Shown here: piece after piece, positions 1-11,746 of the stretch | Position numbering within the stretch: the first letter of the stretch is position 1 | Layout: the number at the start of each line of letters is the position of its first letter | Assembly (NCBI GenBank): GCA_007026445.1 | Contig: VDMD01000057.1 | Coordinates: 100,909-164,908 of the forward strand | DNA: 64,000 nt | DNA from: Schizophyllum amplum | Lineage: Eukaryota > Basidiomycota > Agaricomycetes > Agaricales > Schizophyllaceae | Direction of reading: 5' to 3' | Made by a program: the position numbers and the translations under genes | Notes under the pieces: generated by a model | What the model was told of the DNA's origin: nothing | What the model saw: the letters and a program-made list of their open reading frames with translations, nothing else | Databases searched by the model: none

Positions 1-1724
<1,724 letters not shown>

Positions 1725-3305
1725 TCACCTCACCTCCACATGCCTCCCCTCCCAATCCTCTTTCAACCGCCTCTCCACCAACGCATCCAGCTCGCCCACC
1801 CTCCCCGCCGCGACGTCGACGAGCGACAGCACGTCCTCCGCGCCCAGCGGCGCCCCGCCCATCTTCTGCACCACGCAGATCTCACGCTGCGCGTTGAGCG
1901 CGATGCTCAGCGTGCCCGCCGCGAGCGCGGCCTCGAGCTGGGAGGGGTCAAGCACGGTCGTGGGCGGCTGATCGTGCGTGTGAGCGAAGAAGGCGAAGGT
2001 GAGGCAGTAAGGCGCGTGGTTGATGGCGAGGGGGACGGGTGCGCGTTCGGAGGGGGGATGCTGAGCGAGAAGACGTTAGCTGGTGTGATGGGGTGGGGCA
2101 AGGGAGAGGGACGCACGACGATGACCTCGTCGCCGACGACCTCGACGTCGGGGCGGCGGAAGTGCTTGAGGGCGGCCATGGCGGCGAAGCAGGCGCAGTC
2201 GAGCATGTTCCCCGCGTCTGCGAGGCAGTGGAGGGTGAGGCGGACGTGCCAGACCTGATTGAAGAAGCGGGGGATGTTAATGCGGACTTGGTGGTTAGAC
2301 GAGGGAAACGCACCCGCTCGCCTGCTAGTACGCAAAGAGACTCCCGATCGACGGCCTCGCTCCGCTTGATGAGTTTGTCGAGCACGCGCGAGAGAACGAC
2401 TTCCTCTTCTGAGGCTCTGCGGGCGGGGTGGGCGATGATCGAGGGTTGTGGGAGTTAAGCGCGATGGGGAAGAGAGCACCAGAGAGAGTTGAAGGGGGAA
2501 AGAGCGCGCTCAGCCGCAAGAAACAGCGTAGTCAGGGAGCGCCTCACCTACCGACCAGACTCGTACTCCGTCGACGCCATGGGGGACAGCTCCGAGTGTA
2601 TAGTGATGATCCCGTCGAAAGGGCGCTCGGGCGGGGGGCGGACCATCTTGGCGTCTACTTGGGCGATCACTCTGGAGGGGAAGCGCATTAGCAAGAGCAC
2701 AAGAAGTACAGAAAACAACTAGGAAGAATGAGGAGTACAGAACACGAGAAGTACGGCGCGCGAGAAGTACGGATGTACGAGGAGAATGGCGCAGGAGGAG
2801 TAGGACAAGTGTAGCAACAAGCACAGTCCACGAAGCTCTACGCACCTCGTCTTTCCAAACGCAACTTCCACCCATCCCAAATCGGGGCCAAATGTGAGTT
2901 CTGGCGCGCGCATCTCCAGTGGTTGTCGTCCATCGAGGCGCAGGCCCTCCTTGATCGTGCGTAGGAGGAACTCCTTCTCTGGAAGGGACGGAGAGGGGGC
3001 CGCATGTCCTAAGATTGACGGGGAAGGCGCCGGGTAGGTAAAGAGACGAGGGGGATGGAATTCTTGAGATCGACAAACGCGAAGGACGAACAAACGCGCG
3101 ACGCGCTTCAGAAGAACGATCAAAGACGAAGAACAAGGCTTTCCAGATCCGGAAATTTGAGCCGAAGGGGACTGCCAAACACGGCACGCCTTTGTCTGTG
3201 ACCGGTGTGATGTTCGAGATTTTCTTCACCCGTCACACCAGTCCAAGCTCAACGGTCGATCTGACAGTGAACCCTGTTCCACGACGGAGCACGCACGGAC
3301 GACAT
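1725..3305 (-). CDS. RRP45: Exosome complex RNase PH-like subunit RRP45 (EXOSC9)
   Basis: Non-catalytic ring subunit of the RNA exosome, which matures 5.8S rRNA and degrades RNA in nucleus and cytoplasm. Exons on the minus strand: 2978-2846 (EKEFLLRTIKEGLRLDGR, the family hallmark), 2671-2552 (VIAQVDAKMVRP), 2416-2314, 2254-2117 (VWHVRLTLHCLADAGNMLD) and 2060-1725, all with GT..AG ends and compatible phases. The first internal exon begins in phase 1, so a short upstream exon with the start codon is required. I could not place it with certainty: the ATG at 3305 is a candidate but gives the wrong phase by simple splicing. The protein ends at the TGA at 1725. It is divergent from TRM112, whose start codon is at 3333. 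Confidence 0.88.
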
Positions 3306-3332
3306 ACCGGAATAAACAAACGCTAGCTAGTC

Positions 3333-3867
3333 ATGGTCCGCCTCATCACCCACAACCTGCTTGCCTGCCACGTGAAGGGCTGCACCTCGAATAACTTCCC
3401 CTTACGATTCAGCGACGTACAGATTGAGCTCCGCGACGCCGAGTTCAACCCAGAATTCCTGCGCGGCTTCCTTCCCAAGCTCGAGTGGCAGGCGCTTGTC
3501 GATGCGGCGAAGGAGGTGAGTTTTCTCTCGTTCCTCTCGCGTTGTGGCATGGTCTGACGAGGGGGTCCTCGTTCAGTTGGGCGACACATCGTTGCCGAAT
3601 GAAATTCCGGAGATGATGGACGATGAGTTTTTGCATGCGCTGCACCATGTTCTGCTGGAGGTAGTGAGCTTTCTTTTGTGGTGGCGCAGGGTTTGGCTGA
3701 CCCCTGTACTCTAGATCCACGTCGAAGAGGGCGCAATGACATGTCAAAATTGCGGGCACAAGTACCCGATATCGAATGGGATACCGAATATGGTGAGTGG
3801 GTGCGCGAGAGATGGGCTTGAGTTCTAACCGCCGATTCAGCTGCTTGCAGAGAACGAGATCGCATAG
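3333..3867 (+). CDS. TRM112: Multifunctional methyltransferase subunit TRM112
   Basis: Small zinc-binding activator of several methyltransferases that modify tRNA, 18S rRNA and release factor eRF1 (in yeast Trm9, Trm11, Bud23 and Mtq2). Four exons, 3333-3515, 3577-3660, 3715-3792 and 3841-3867, give 123 residues, close to the family norm. It begins MVRLITHNLLACHVKGC; the third exon holds the second zinc half, GAMTCQNCGHKYPISNGIPN; the last exon is nine codons long (LLAENEIA). All introns are about 50-60 bp with GT..AG ends. It shares a very short divergent promoter with RRP45, and both act in ribosome production. Confidence 0.95.
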
Positions 3868-4071
3868 CACGGAGGGTTTTTCTCGACCCGATGGTTTGTT
3901 CTTGGCTCGTGGATTGCGCCTGATATGCCAGCGATTCGCGCCGATCTTGCAGGATCTACCGCTCTCAAGGGCGGTTGGCAGAGTATCCTCCGATGGGGAA
4001 TATCTTGCTCTCTCAAAAGTAACTGTATCAGTACATGTACACAAATTTGTCTTGGGGTTCCATGAGCGACA

Positions 4072-4677
4072 CTATCGCTCTCCAATATTCAGAAGCGCCT
4101 TCATCTTCGTTAGCGTTAGCTCATCCGCATCTCCCTCTCCCTCGGCTTCTTCCACTAACCCAAAGAACTCTCTCATTGCATCAGGCAGCTCCGTCAGTTC
4201 GCCCACCGGCTTGCTCAGCTGCGCGTTCTCCTTGCTGAACGCATACACACTCGTCTCCCTCAACGCCCCCGGCTCCTTCCTCCCCCCCTCCGCCGCCACC
4301 ACCGCCGCTGTCGGCTGCTCCGGCTGCGGCACCAGCAGCACATGAATCGGCCGGCACGTAATCGGGCTCTTCACGCGCCACGCCTCGCCGACGCCCGTAT
4401 CCTGCATCGCGTCCACCCCGCGCGCGAGCGCGGTCAGCGCCTTGTAGTCCTCGGGCGCGAGCTTGAGCACCGCGCCCTGAGCGTCGACGGCGAAGGCCTC
4501 CTCCTCCTCGGGCGCGGCGGAGATGCCAGGGGCGCTGAAGACGGCGAGAAGGGGGTAGGTGAAGGCGGGCGCGTTCACTTTGACAGCGAACTTGAGCGTG
4601 GCGGAGGTGAGGTCGGGTGGGTTGAAGTGCGGGGTGGCGCGCGAGCGCCAGCCGCTATGGGTGGAGGACCAGGGCAT
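4072..4677 (-). CDS. Hypothetical protein, 201 residues
   Basis: Uninterrupted frame starting at the ATG at 4677 (MPWSSTHSGWRSRATPHFNP) and ending at 4072. There is no signal peptide, membrane segment or motif I recognise. The middle is rich in Ala, Glu and Val with a strongly acidic stretch near residue 75 (EEEEAF) and another near residue 185. High third-position G+C and an Ala-rich ordered composition support real coding. The function is unknown. It converges with TRM112, about 200 bp apart. Confidence 0.6.
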   Translation of the reverse strand: MPWSSTHSGWRSRATPHFNPPDLTSATLKFAVKVNAPAFTYPLLAVFSAPGISAAPEEEEAFAVDAQGAVLKLAPEDYKALTALARGVDAMQDTGVGEAWRVKSPITCRPIHVLLVPQPEQPTAAVVAAEGGRKEPGALRETSVYAFSKENAQLSKPVGELTELPDAMREFFGLVEEAEGEGDADELTLTKMKALLNIGER

Positions 4678-5492
4678 AGTGGATGGGTACGGGAATGCTA
4701 GAGGATAATGTGGAGTCTTTGTATTTGGAGGACGATGTGTGCTGAATGCAAGAGGAAAGGTGTACGGTACCGTGTGGGAGGACAACACGTCGCGTGAAGT
4801 GGTGACGTCACAGCGCGCGGGCGTTGCTGGACGCGCATGCAAAGGACGCCGCCTTCAGACCGCCTTATTACAATCGAAATCCCAGTACTCTGCAGCCAGC
4901 CTACGAAACTTGAGATAGATAGTCGAGGAAGCACAACATTCAATGGTAAGCGCGAAGAGGCGAGGGTGGCGTGGGAAACTGAGCGCTGCCGGTCCGGCTC
5001 TTATCCTGACTTCCACGTTCGTTCGCTACCGCCATATACCCTTTCATCCACCTTTCATTCGTCGTTGCTCCGATCTAGACTTGCTTTCACTGTACCCACT
5101 CGGCATGGCGCATTACACCTGTTGGATTTTGACTAATCATTGCACTTTCAAAACGTTATGCAAGTCTGCATTCGCACAAGAACTTCCTCGTTGCTCGAAC
5201 AACATGCCTCAGTCCGTAACTCGCAAAATAACTCAACACTTCTGCTGGAATCTCGACTTCTGTCTGGTATACTTTGCTGTTGCTATGCAAGAACCCCTCG
5301 ACCATAGCCTCCGCAACCGCAAATCCCTCCGTCGTTGCGGGACTGTCACCTCCTGACCTTCACCCGCCGAAGCTAAGATCGGCGGGGCGCCATGTATAAA
5401 AGACGACGCGTCCTTCCCGTTGAGCTTCCCTTGTCCCCTCCCGCTCCTTCTCTGGAAACCCTCACATTCTCTACGTCTCTCGGATCCTCGAC
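4678..5492. other. Spacer with the promoter of the middle alpha-amylase
   Basis: No gene recognised. The last 110 bp hold a TATAAAA at 5395-5401, about 92 bp before the amylase ATG at 5493. This promoter does not resemble the shared promoter of the other two amylases. Confidence 0.5.
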
Positions 5493-7544
5493 ATGGGTAC
5501 TAAGTTCGTCTTCGGTTCGGCGATCCTCGCCTCCGCCTACCTCGGCGTGCGCGCCATGCCGGCGCCCACGCACCTGGCCTTCCTCGGCCGGTTGCCGATG
5601 AACAAGATGCCGGCGCACAAGGAGGTCATCGCCCAGATGTTCGAGTGGACGTGGGAGAGCGTCGCTCACGAGTGTACGAACTTCCTTGGACCCGCGGGGT
5701 ACGGATATGTGCAAGGTGCGCCGTTACGCTGTATTTCATGCTAAGAGCTGGATGACGAACTCGCCTTTACGATAGTGAGCCCGGCGCAGGAGCACATCAT
5801 GGGTGATCAATGGTACACCGACTATCAGCCCGTCTCGTATAACCTGCTCTCCAAGCGCGGCGATCGCGCCCAGTTCGGAAGGTGCGCAAAGGGCCATGCG
5901 TCGCGTCTGTCTGGCCGCTCACGCCTATGTAGCATGGTCGCAGTCTGTCATGCCGCCGGAGTGAAAGTTATCGCGGGTGCGTTACCTTACTATCTGCGTC
6001 GGTCGCCTAGTATTCATGCTGTTGGCTTCAGACACTATCTGGAATCACATGACCGCAGAGGACTCGGGCGTTGGCTCGGGTGGCTCCCGCTTCACTCACT
6101 ACGACTATCCGGGTATCTACCAGACGCAGGACTTCCACCACTGCGGACTGCGCCCTGACAACGACATCGACAACTACTATAGCAGGAAGGACGTGCAGAC
6201 GTGCGAGCTCGTGAACCTTGCTGAGTGCGTTGTTGATTATCACGAGATCGTATTGCACTTGCTCACTGTCACGCTCAGCCTTGCGACTGAGACCGATCAT
6301 GTACGTGAGCGATTGGCGCAGTATGGCAACGACCTTCTTTCCCTTGGCGTCGACGGCCTACGGCTAGACGCTGCCAAACGTACGTCGTCGGGCTGATTTG
6401 TTCGCTGTATATTCATACGCGCGTCCAGACATTGCCTCGGACGACATCGCAAATATTTTGGGTCGGCTTGTTACTCAGCCGTACATTACGCAGGAGGTCA
6501 TTTACGGCGCTGGAGAGGCTGTTCAACCTGACGAATACGTTCGGAACGGTACGTCTCTTGATGTTTGGACGGGGGAACTGCCAAACTAATCGAGTCGGCT
6601 TGATAGGCGACGTGCAGGAGTTCCGCTACACGCGGGCGCTCAAGGATGCGTTCCTCGGTAATGGTATCAGCCAGCTCAAGGATTTGAACTCGAAGGGTAT
6701 GTCCCATCGTGTGTACATTAACCACGAGCTAATTGGCCTGTTATCTGAACGGGTTGGGTCCCGAGCGCGTCCGCTAACGTCTTCGTCGCCAATCACGACA
6801 CCGAACGCGTGAGTAACTTCTTCGGACGTTGGCGCTGCCTTCTTTGACGACTTACCATTCTTAGGGAGGAGACTCGCTGAACTACAAGTCGCCCTCCAAT
6901 ACCTACGTCAACGCCCTGGTCTTCTCGCTTGCTCATCCTTACGGGAAACCGACGGTCCTTTCTAGCTACGAGTTCTCCGACTCCGACTCTGGAGCGCCTG
7001 CGGCCGGTATGGATCATTCGCTGCTCGACTTTTGTATTCGTTGACCAGTCCATTCTTGTAGGTATGGGATCGTGCTCGGAGGCTGGAGGTGGCGGTGGGT
7101 GGTTATGCCAGCACCGCTTGCCTGCAGTTATGGGCATGATTGGCTTCCGCAATGCCGTCGGCGACGCGGACATAAGCGACTGGACGAGTCCGCAGAGCCA
7201 GCGTATTGCATTCGGGCGGGGTACGTTTGACAGCCATTTGCCTCGACGCTTGTAGCTCATCTTCATGCAGGTTCTCACGGCTTCGTCGCTATCAACAACG
7301 TCGACGATGACTGGGAGTCGACCTTCACCACGTCGCTTGGTGATGGTACGTACTGCGATGTCATTGGGGGACTGGCGCCGGCTGGGACGTGCTTGGGCGC
7401 GACGTGAGTACCCTCCCGCGCTTTGTTCGTCGTCGAATGACTCTGACATTCACGGTCTTCAGGTACACCGTGTCCGGTGGGAAGTTCAAGGGGAAGGTCC
7501 CGGCGCGGGGCGCGCTTGCGATCCATGCAGGCGCGATGGCTTGA
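5493..7544 (+). CDS. Alpha-amylase (GH13), middle copy with a non-canonical splice acceptor
   Basis: Secreted alpha-amylase of the bacterial/animal type, 482 residues if all twelve exons join. Exons: 5493-5715, 5776-5881, 5933-5976, 6032-6224, 6279-6379, 6429-6548, 6607-6696, 6753-6808, 6865-7006, 7062-7220, 7271-7403, 7463-7544. Exon lengths equal those of the copy at 11083 except exons 1 and 10. GH13 signatures are present: TIWNHM (region I), GLRLDAAK with the nucleophile Asp (II), QEVIYG with the acid/base Glu (III) and VANHDTER (IV). The N-terminal region after the signal peptide is about 11 residues longer than in the sister genes. Oddity: the intron before exon 8 ends in GG (6751-6752) where AG is expected, and no in-frame AG is available nearby. 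The gene may be mis-spliced or decaying. Confidence 0.88.
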
Positions 7545-8082
7545 CGATTGAATTGCGTCACAAATTACTAGCACTACACTACACTCATCTATACCTCGAC
7601 GAATAGACATGCTGAACCTCTCGGCCGTTGCGATGTGCCTCCTTCCCTCAAGCCACCAGCTGCTACTTTACCTGCGCTGTTTCTTGCACAATACGACAGG
7701 CCGTTGGTCATGCCCTATGCGCAACGTGAGGAGGAGAAGCACCTTATGTGCTGGAAGGCTCAGCTGACATGCCAGACCAGGAACCTGCTTCCCTTCTCGT
7801 CGAAGCTAACGGCCGCGAAGACGCAGAAGACCGCGTCTAACGCCGCGGCGCTGTTCTCAGCAACAAATTGAGGGCTTTGTTGTGAAGCTGAGGCGCGGGG
7901 AGACCTGGTGGTCGCAGGCGGTATGACGAGAGTGCGGGCCCGCGCAGGGACCGGCATGTGCTACTTACTGTAGCGCCGCTGAGTCCGGATTTCCAGGGCG
8001 TACGTGGGAGAAGGGTGAATATTTGGTTCTTGATGAGAAGGATACACAGCTGGCCATCAGCTTACACAGCTGGCCATCAGCT
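7545..8082. other. Spacer downstream of the middle amylase
   Basis: No gene recognised. A short direct repeat (ACAGCTGGCCATCAGCTTAC) occurs twice in a row at about 8046-8085. Confidence 0.4.
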
Positions 8083-8760
8083 TACGGTGCGCCCGAGGGG
8101 AATGTTTACAGTTTCCCCGTGAGTTGCCTTCGGTTTCACCGCAAGCTGCCCGCGGGGAGCTTGCAAGCTGAGCATCAATTTTGATCATCATCCGCGCTCG
8201 TGGATCGCAAATACTATCCAAATGTGGACATACGTAGATCAATGCCAGCGCTGTTCAATCCAGGTTCAATCGTCGGTCGCAGCATCGTGCGGCGTCGGCT
8301 TCGTTGAGCAGGGAACCCTCATTCATTGCAAGCATATATATAGATTCATAGAATTTAGGGGGCATGTAGGGCTGGGGGCAAAGGGTGCACTGGGAGGGTC
8401 GGGGTATGCGTCGTCCTGCAGCGCGTTGCTCGCGTCCGGCGCGACCACGTCTCTAAAGGCGCATTGGATTCTCAGCATAACAAAGGGATGCATTACGCTA
8501 TTCACACGTGTAGAGACTCTACTTGACAAGGTCAGCATATTGTAGAGACTCAGTTGCATTGCAACGCACCGTTGACAAAAACAGTCACCGACGTTAACGG
8601 CGAATCGACGCTGAGTGGGACGTGTCTGTTGGCTGTGATGGGCCACAGAAGTGTCGAGGAGGTGTATGCAAACGACACTTATACGCACAGGTCGCCGAGA
8701 GACCGACGGGTGGGCAGCCATGCCGCCTCGCAGTCAAAGGACTTAGAGAAAAAAGTATGA
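8083..8760 (+). repeat. Direct repeat, copy A (about 0.68 kb)
   Basis: Matches 9022-9637 plus 10156-10236 in the same orientation with moderate divergence. It starts with CGGTGCGCCCGAGGGGAATG, shares a near-identical run of more than 100 bp, then AATGCCAGCGCT, TGAGCAGGGAA, CCACGTCTCTAAAGGCGCAT and ACTTGACAAGGTCAG, and ends at CGCAGTCAAAGGACTTAGAG. This copy has no MITE and so shows the empty site. I see no conserved coding frame; it could be a decayed mobile element. Confidence 0.8.
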
Positions 8761-8926
8761 AGTCAAGCTGAAATCGTACGTGTCGATCGAGTTTACCGGC
8801 CCAGCCTGGGCCCAGTTTACGGGCTGCCCGAGGGGAGACCCACCGTTTCTCCGGCCTTGCGGGCAGACTGCAAGCTCCCCTCGGTGCGCCCGAGAGCAGG
8901 ATTGATGCTCGGTTTACAAGCTCCCC

Positions 8927-8972
8927 GCGGGCAGACTACGGTTAAACCGTGGGCAGACCGTAGTCTGCCCGC
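8927..8972. repeat. Perfect 15-bp inverted repeat (hairpin)
   Basis: GCGGGCAGACTACGG at 8927-8941 is the exact reverse complement of 8958-8972, with a 16-bp loop. It lies in a 250-bp tract between the two direct-repeat copies that is full of related GGGCAGAC and GAGCTTG words in both orientations. Confidence 0.7.
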
Positions 8973-9021
8973 AGATTTTTCAGTTCACGGGCGCACCGCA
9001 AGCTTGCCTCTGGCAGTGTAC

Positions 9022-10236
9022 GGTGCGCCCGAGGGGAATGTTTACAGTTTCCCCGTGAGTTGCCTTCGGTTTCACCGCAAGCTGCCCGCGGGGAGCTTGC
9101 AAGCTGAGCATCAATTTTGATCATCATCCACGCTCGTGCCACTGGATCACTGATACTACCCAAATACGGTACATACTTATGGAGATCAATGCCAGCGCTG
9201 GTCAATCGTCGGTCGCAGCATCGTGCGGCGTCGGCTTTGTTGAGCAGGGAAACCTCATTCATTGCAAGCATATACAGTGATTTGTAAGATATATGGGACA
9301 TGTACAGTAGGGCTAGGGGCAAGGGTGCACAGGCAGGGTGTTCCGGGACTCAGGGTTGTGCGTCGTCATGCAGCGCGTTGCTCCGCGTCGACCACGTCTC
9401 TAAAGGCGCATTTGACTCTGCACAGATCAAAGGAATACATTATGCTATACACGCATGAAGGGATCCTACTTGACAAGGTCAGTATGTTGCGGGGACTCAG
9501 TTGCAATGTAACGCACCGTTGTTGCACCGTTGACAAAAGCAGTCGCCGACGTCAACAGAACTCGACGTTGAGTGAGGCATGTCTGACGGCTGGATGGGCC
9601 ACGGCAGTGTCGAGAAGGCGTATGCAGCCGACAGGAATAGGGTTCCGTATAAAACTCAATCTCGCTCGTGTATGTAACTAACTGTCTGTAACGTATAGAA
9701 CCGTTATATACAGGCTGTTAGAAACAGATCCGGGTACATGGCTGTATTTCACCCCCTAGCCCTTGATGGGTGACCTATACACCATATCCTCCCTCTTCCT
9801 GACTTCTGGGATGCCTTGCTGGTATCCGACTGCGCTGAGCACGCACGACGGCGGGCGGGCCCGAAGATGAACTGTGACATCGTGACATGATCACCGTACG
9901 GTACAAGACGCCGATGGCGGCGTTGTCGTCGCCCCCCACATTTAAAAAGTACATCCTCGGCCTTATTGGTGCAGGATTTTAGTCAAAATACCGATCACAG
10001 CGATGCTCAAACCTGCAGCAGCTGGGAGATATATACAATTCCAAACAGCCCTCCCCGGGACCTCCCTGTATAGAACTGTTCGATACCTGTTTGGAACCTG
10101 TATAGAATACAGCTGTATCAAACAGGTGGGTTCCTTACGGAACCCTAGACAGGAATATACACGGGTCACCAAGAGGCGGACGAGTGGGCAGCTATGGCGC
10201 TTCGCAGTCAAAGGACTTAGAGGAAAAAGTACGATG
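9022..10236 (+). repeat. Direct repeat, copy B, split by a MITE
   Basis: Second copy of the repeat at 8083-8760. It is continuous to 9637, interrupted by the element at 9638-10147 and its 8-bp target duplication, then resumes at 10156 and ends near 10236 (AAAGGACTTAGAGGAAAAAG). Confidence 0.78.
9638..10147. mobile_element. Non-autonomous hAT-like element (MITE), copy 1, 510 bp
   Basis: Both ends carry the terminal inverted repeat TAGGGTTCCGTA. The octamer GACAGGAA flanks it exactly on both sides (9630-9637 and 10148-10155). An 8-bp target duplication with TAGGG ends fits the hAT superfamily. There is no transposase frame. A second copy in the opposite orientation is at 22144-22670. The uninterrupted repeat copy at about 8672 shows the site before insertion. 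Confidence 0.85.
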
Positions 10237-10244
10237 TACATAAG

Positions 10245-10560
10245 GACCAGGCAGGCTTCATGCGAGGTCGCAGCATCATCGACCAGACACAACTAGCGAC
10301 GATGATGATTGAGCTAGCGTCCGACACGGACGGCTACGACGGCGCGATCATCGCGCTCGACCAGGAGAAGGCCTACGACAAGATAGCACACCGATACCTA
10401 TGGGAGGTCATGGAGGAGTTTGGATACCCGCACAACTTTATTCGAGCCATACAGACTATATACACAAGGACCGTCGAAGTCCGCACGAATAGGCAAACCG
10501 TGGGAACTGATGCCCAATTTGGCAACCAGATGACCGGCAACCGCCGATTGCATGTGATTA
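10245..10560 (+). mobile_element. LINE reverse-transcriptase fragment
   Basis: The translation reads DQAGFMRGRSIIDQTQLATM, then IALDQEKAYDKIAHRYLWEV and GYPHNFIRAIQTIYTRTVEV. These are the first reverse-transcriptase blocks, including the first catalytic Asp region, of non-LTR retrotransposons. The frame loses similarity near 10530; the YADD box, endonuclease and tail are missing. It is a dead fragment abutting the end of direct-repeat copy B and the start of the amylase duplication. Confidence 0.85.
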
Positions 10561-10654
10561 TCACACGGCTTTGTCTTCGACTCATCATCGCGAGAGCACA
10601 TGTTACGCACCTTCCTCCTTAGGACACAGATATTCAACAAACCACCCAATCTCT

Positions 10655-11746
10655 CAGATCAGCCCTGCGGGCGCAAGCCTCTTTGTCAAACAGCCCGGTG
10701 ACCCAGGCGACGACCCTCAAAGTTTGACACGGTTGCTATCTCGGGCGGCAACGCGCGCGTCATGCTGCGCGTCCGTTGAACGCTCCGGAGCGTAGGGAAG
10801 AGCACTCGCATTTCTCCGTCCTACTCCACTATACATTTTGGCGCATGCGTCCTCGTCCTGCGCCGCATGGATGGGTCGAGGGCACATAGATCCAGGGAGG
10901 CTTCGTTCGCGGGTGGCGCAATCACCGTGCTCTGGCACCGCGGGCAGACGTTTGGAGGGCGTTTGTCCCCTCATGCGGGTCTCGGTCCCGTGTTGCTTGA
11001 TTTCGCGTAGGTATAAAACATGCGCATGTCCTCCTTAGAATCCCAGGATCCTCCCCGTCCTAGACTCTAGCGTGCCAGTCAGATGTCGTTCCGTTCAGTC
11101 CTGCTCGCCTCCGCCCTCCTGGGCGTTCGCGCTCTGCCCACGCAGCTCGCGACTCGCGCACCTTCTACCGACAACAAGGTCATCATCCAGATTTTTGAAT
11201 GGACCTGGGACAGCATCGCTGCAGAATGCACGGATTTTATCGGTCCTGCTGGCTATGGATTCGTCCAAGGTGAGCTCTTGCGATAATTCTGAGCGTCGGC
11301 ACACTTACAGGCCTTGCGCAGTGAGCCCGCCTCAGGAGACCATCTCCGGTGACCAGTGGTGGACGGACTACCAGCCGGTATCCTACACGCTCAGCGGCAA
11401 GCGTGGCGACCGCGACTCCTTTGCGAGGTACGCATCACCTCTCCTCGTTCCGCGCCCACCTTTTACTGACACCTTTCATCCAGCATGGTCGAGACGTGCC
11501 ACGCTGCAGGCGTCGGCGTTATCGCTGGTACTGGCCAATGTGTTGTCCCCCGCTTCCACCTGCATACTGACGCGCCGCCGCAGACACCATCTGGAACCAC
11601 ATGGCGGGCGTGGAGTCGGGGACCGGCACCGCGGGCTCCAGCTTCACGCACTACGACTACCCGGGTATCTACCAGACGCAAGATTTCCATCACTGCGGGC
11701 TCGAGTCTGGCGACGATATCGTCAACTACTCGAGCCGCGAGGAGGT
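10655..11746 (+). repeat. Right arm of the inverted amylase duplication
   Basis: Plus-strand counterpart of 1-1066, covering about 400 bp of promoter and amylase exons 1-3 plus most of exon 4. The true right border cannot be set because the left arm leaves the window. Confidence 0.85.
11012..11018 (+). promoter_or_regulatory. TATA box of the right alpha-amylase
   Basis: TATAAAA 65 bp before the ATG at 11083, conserved with the minus-strand box at 718-724. Confidence 0.6.

Noticed and set aside
9963..10296. Open frames of about 100 codons on both strands across the right half of the MITE
   Set aside because: They follow the repeat, have no transposase motif, and recur only because the element is duplicated.
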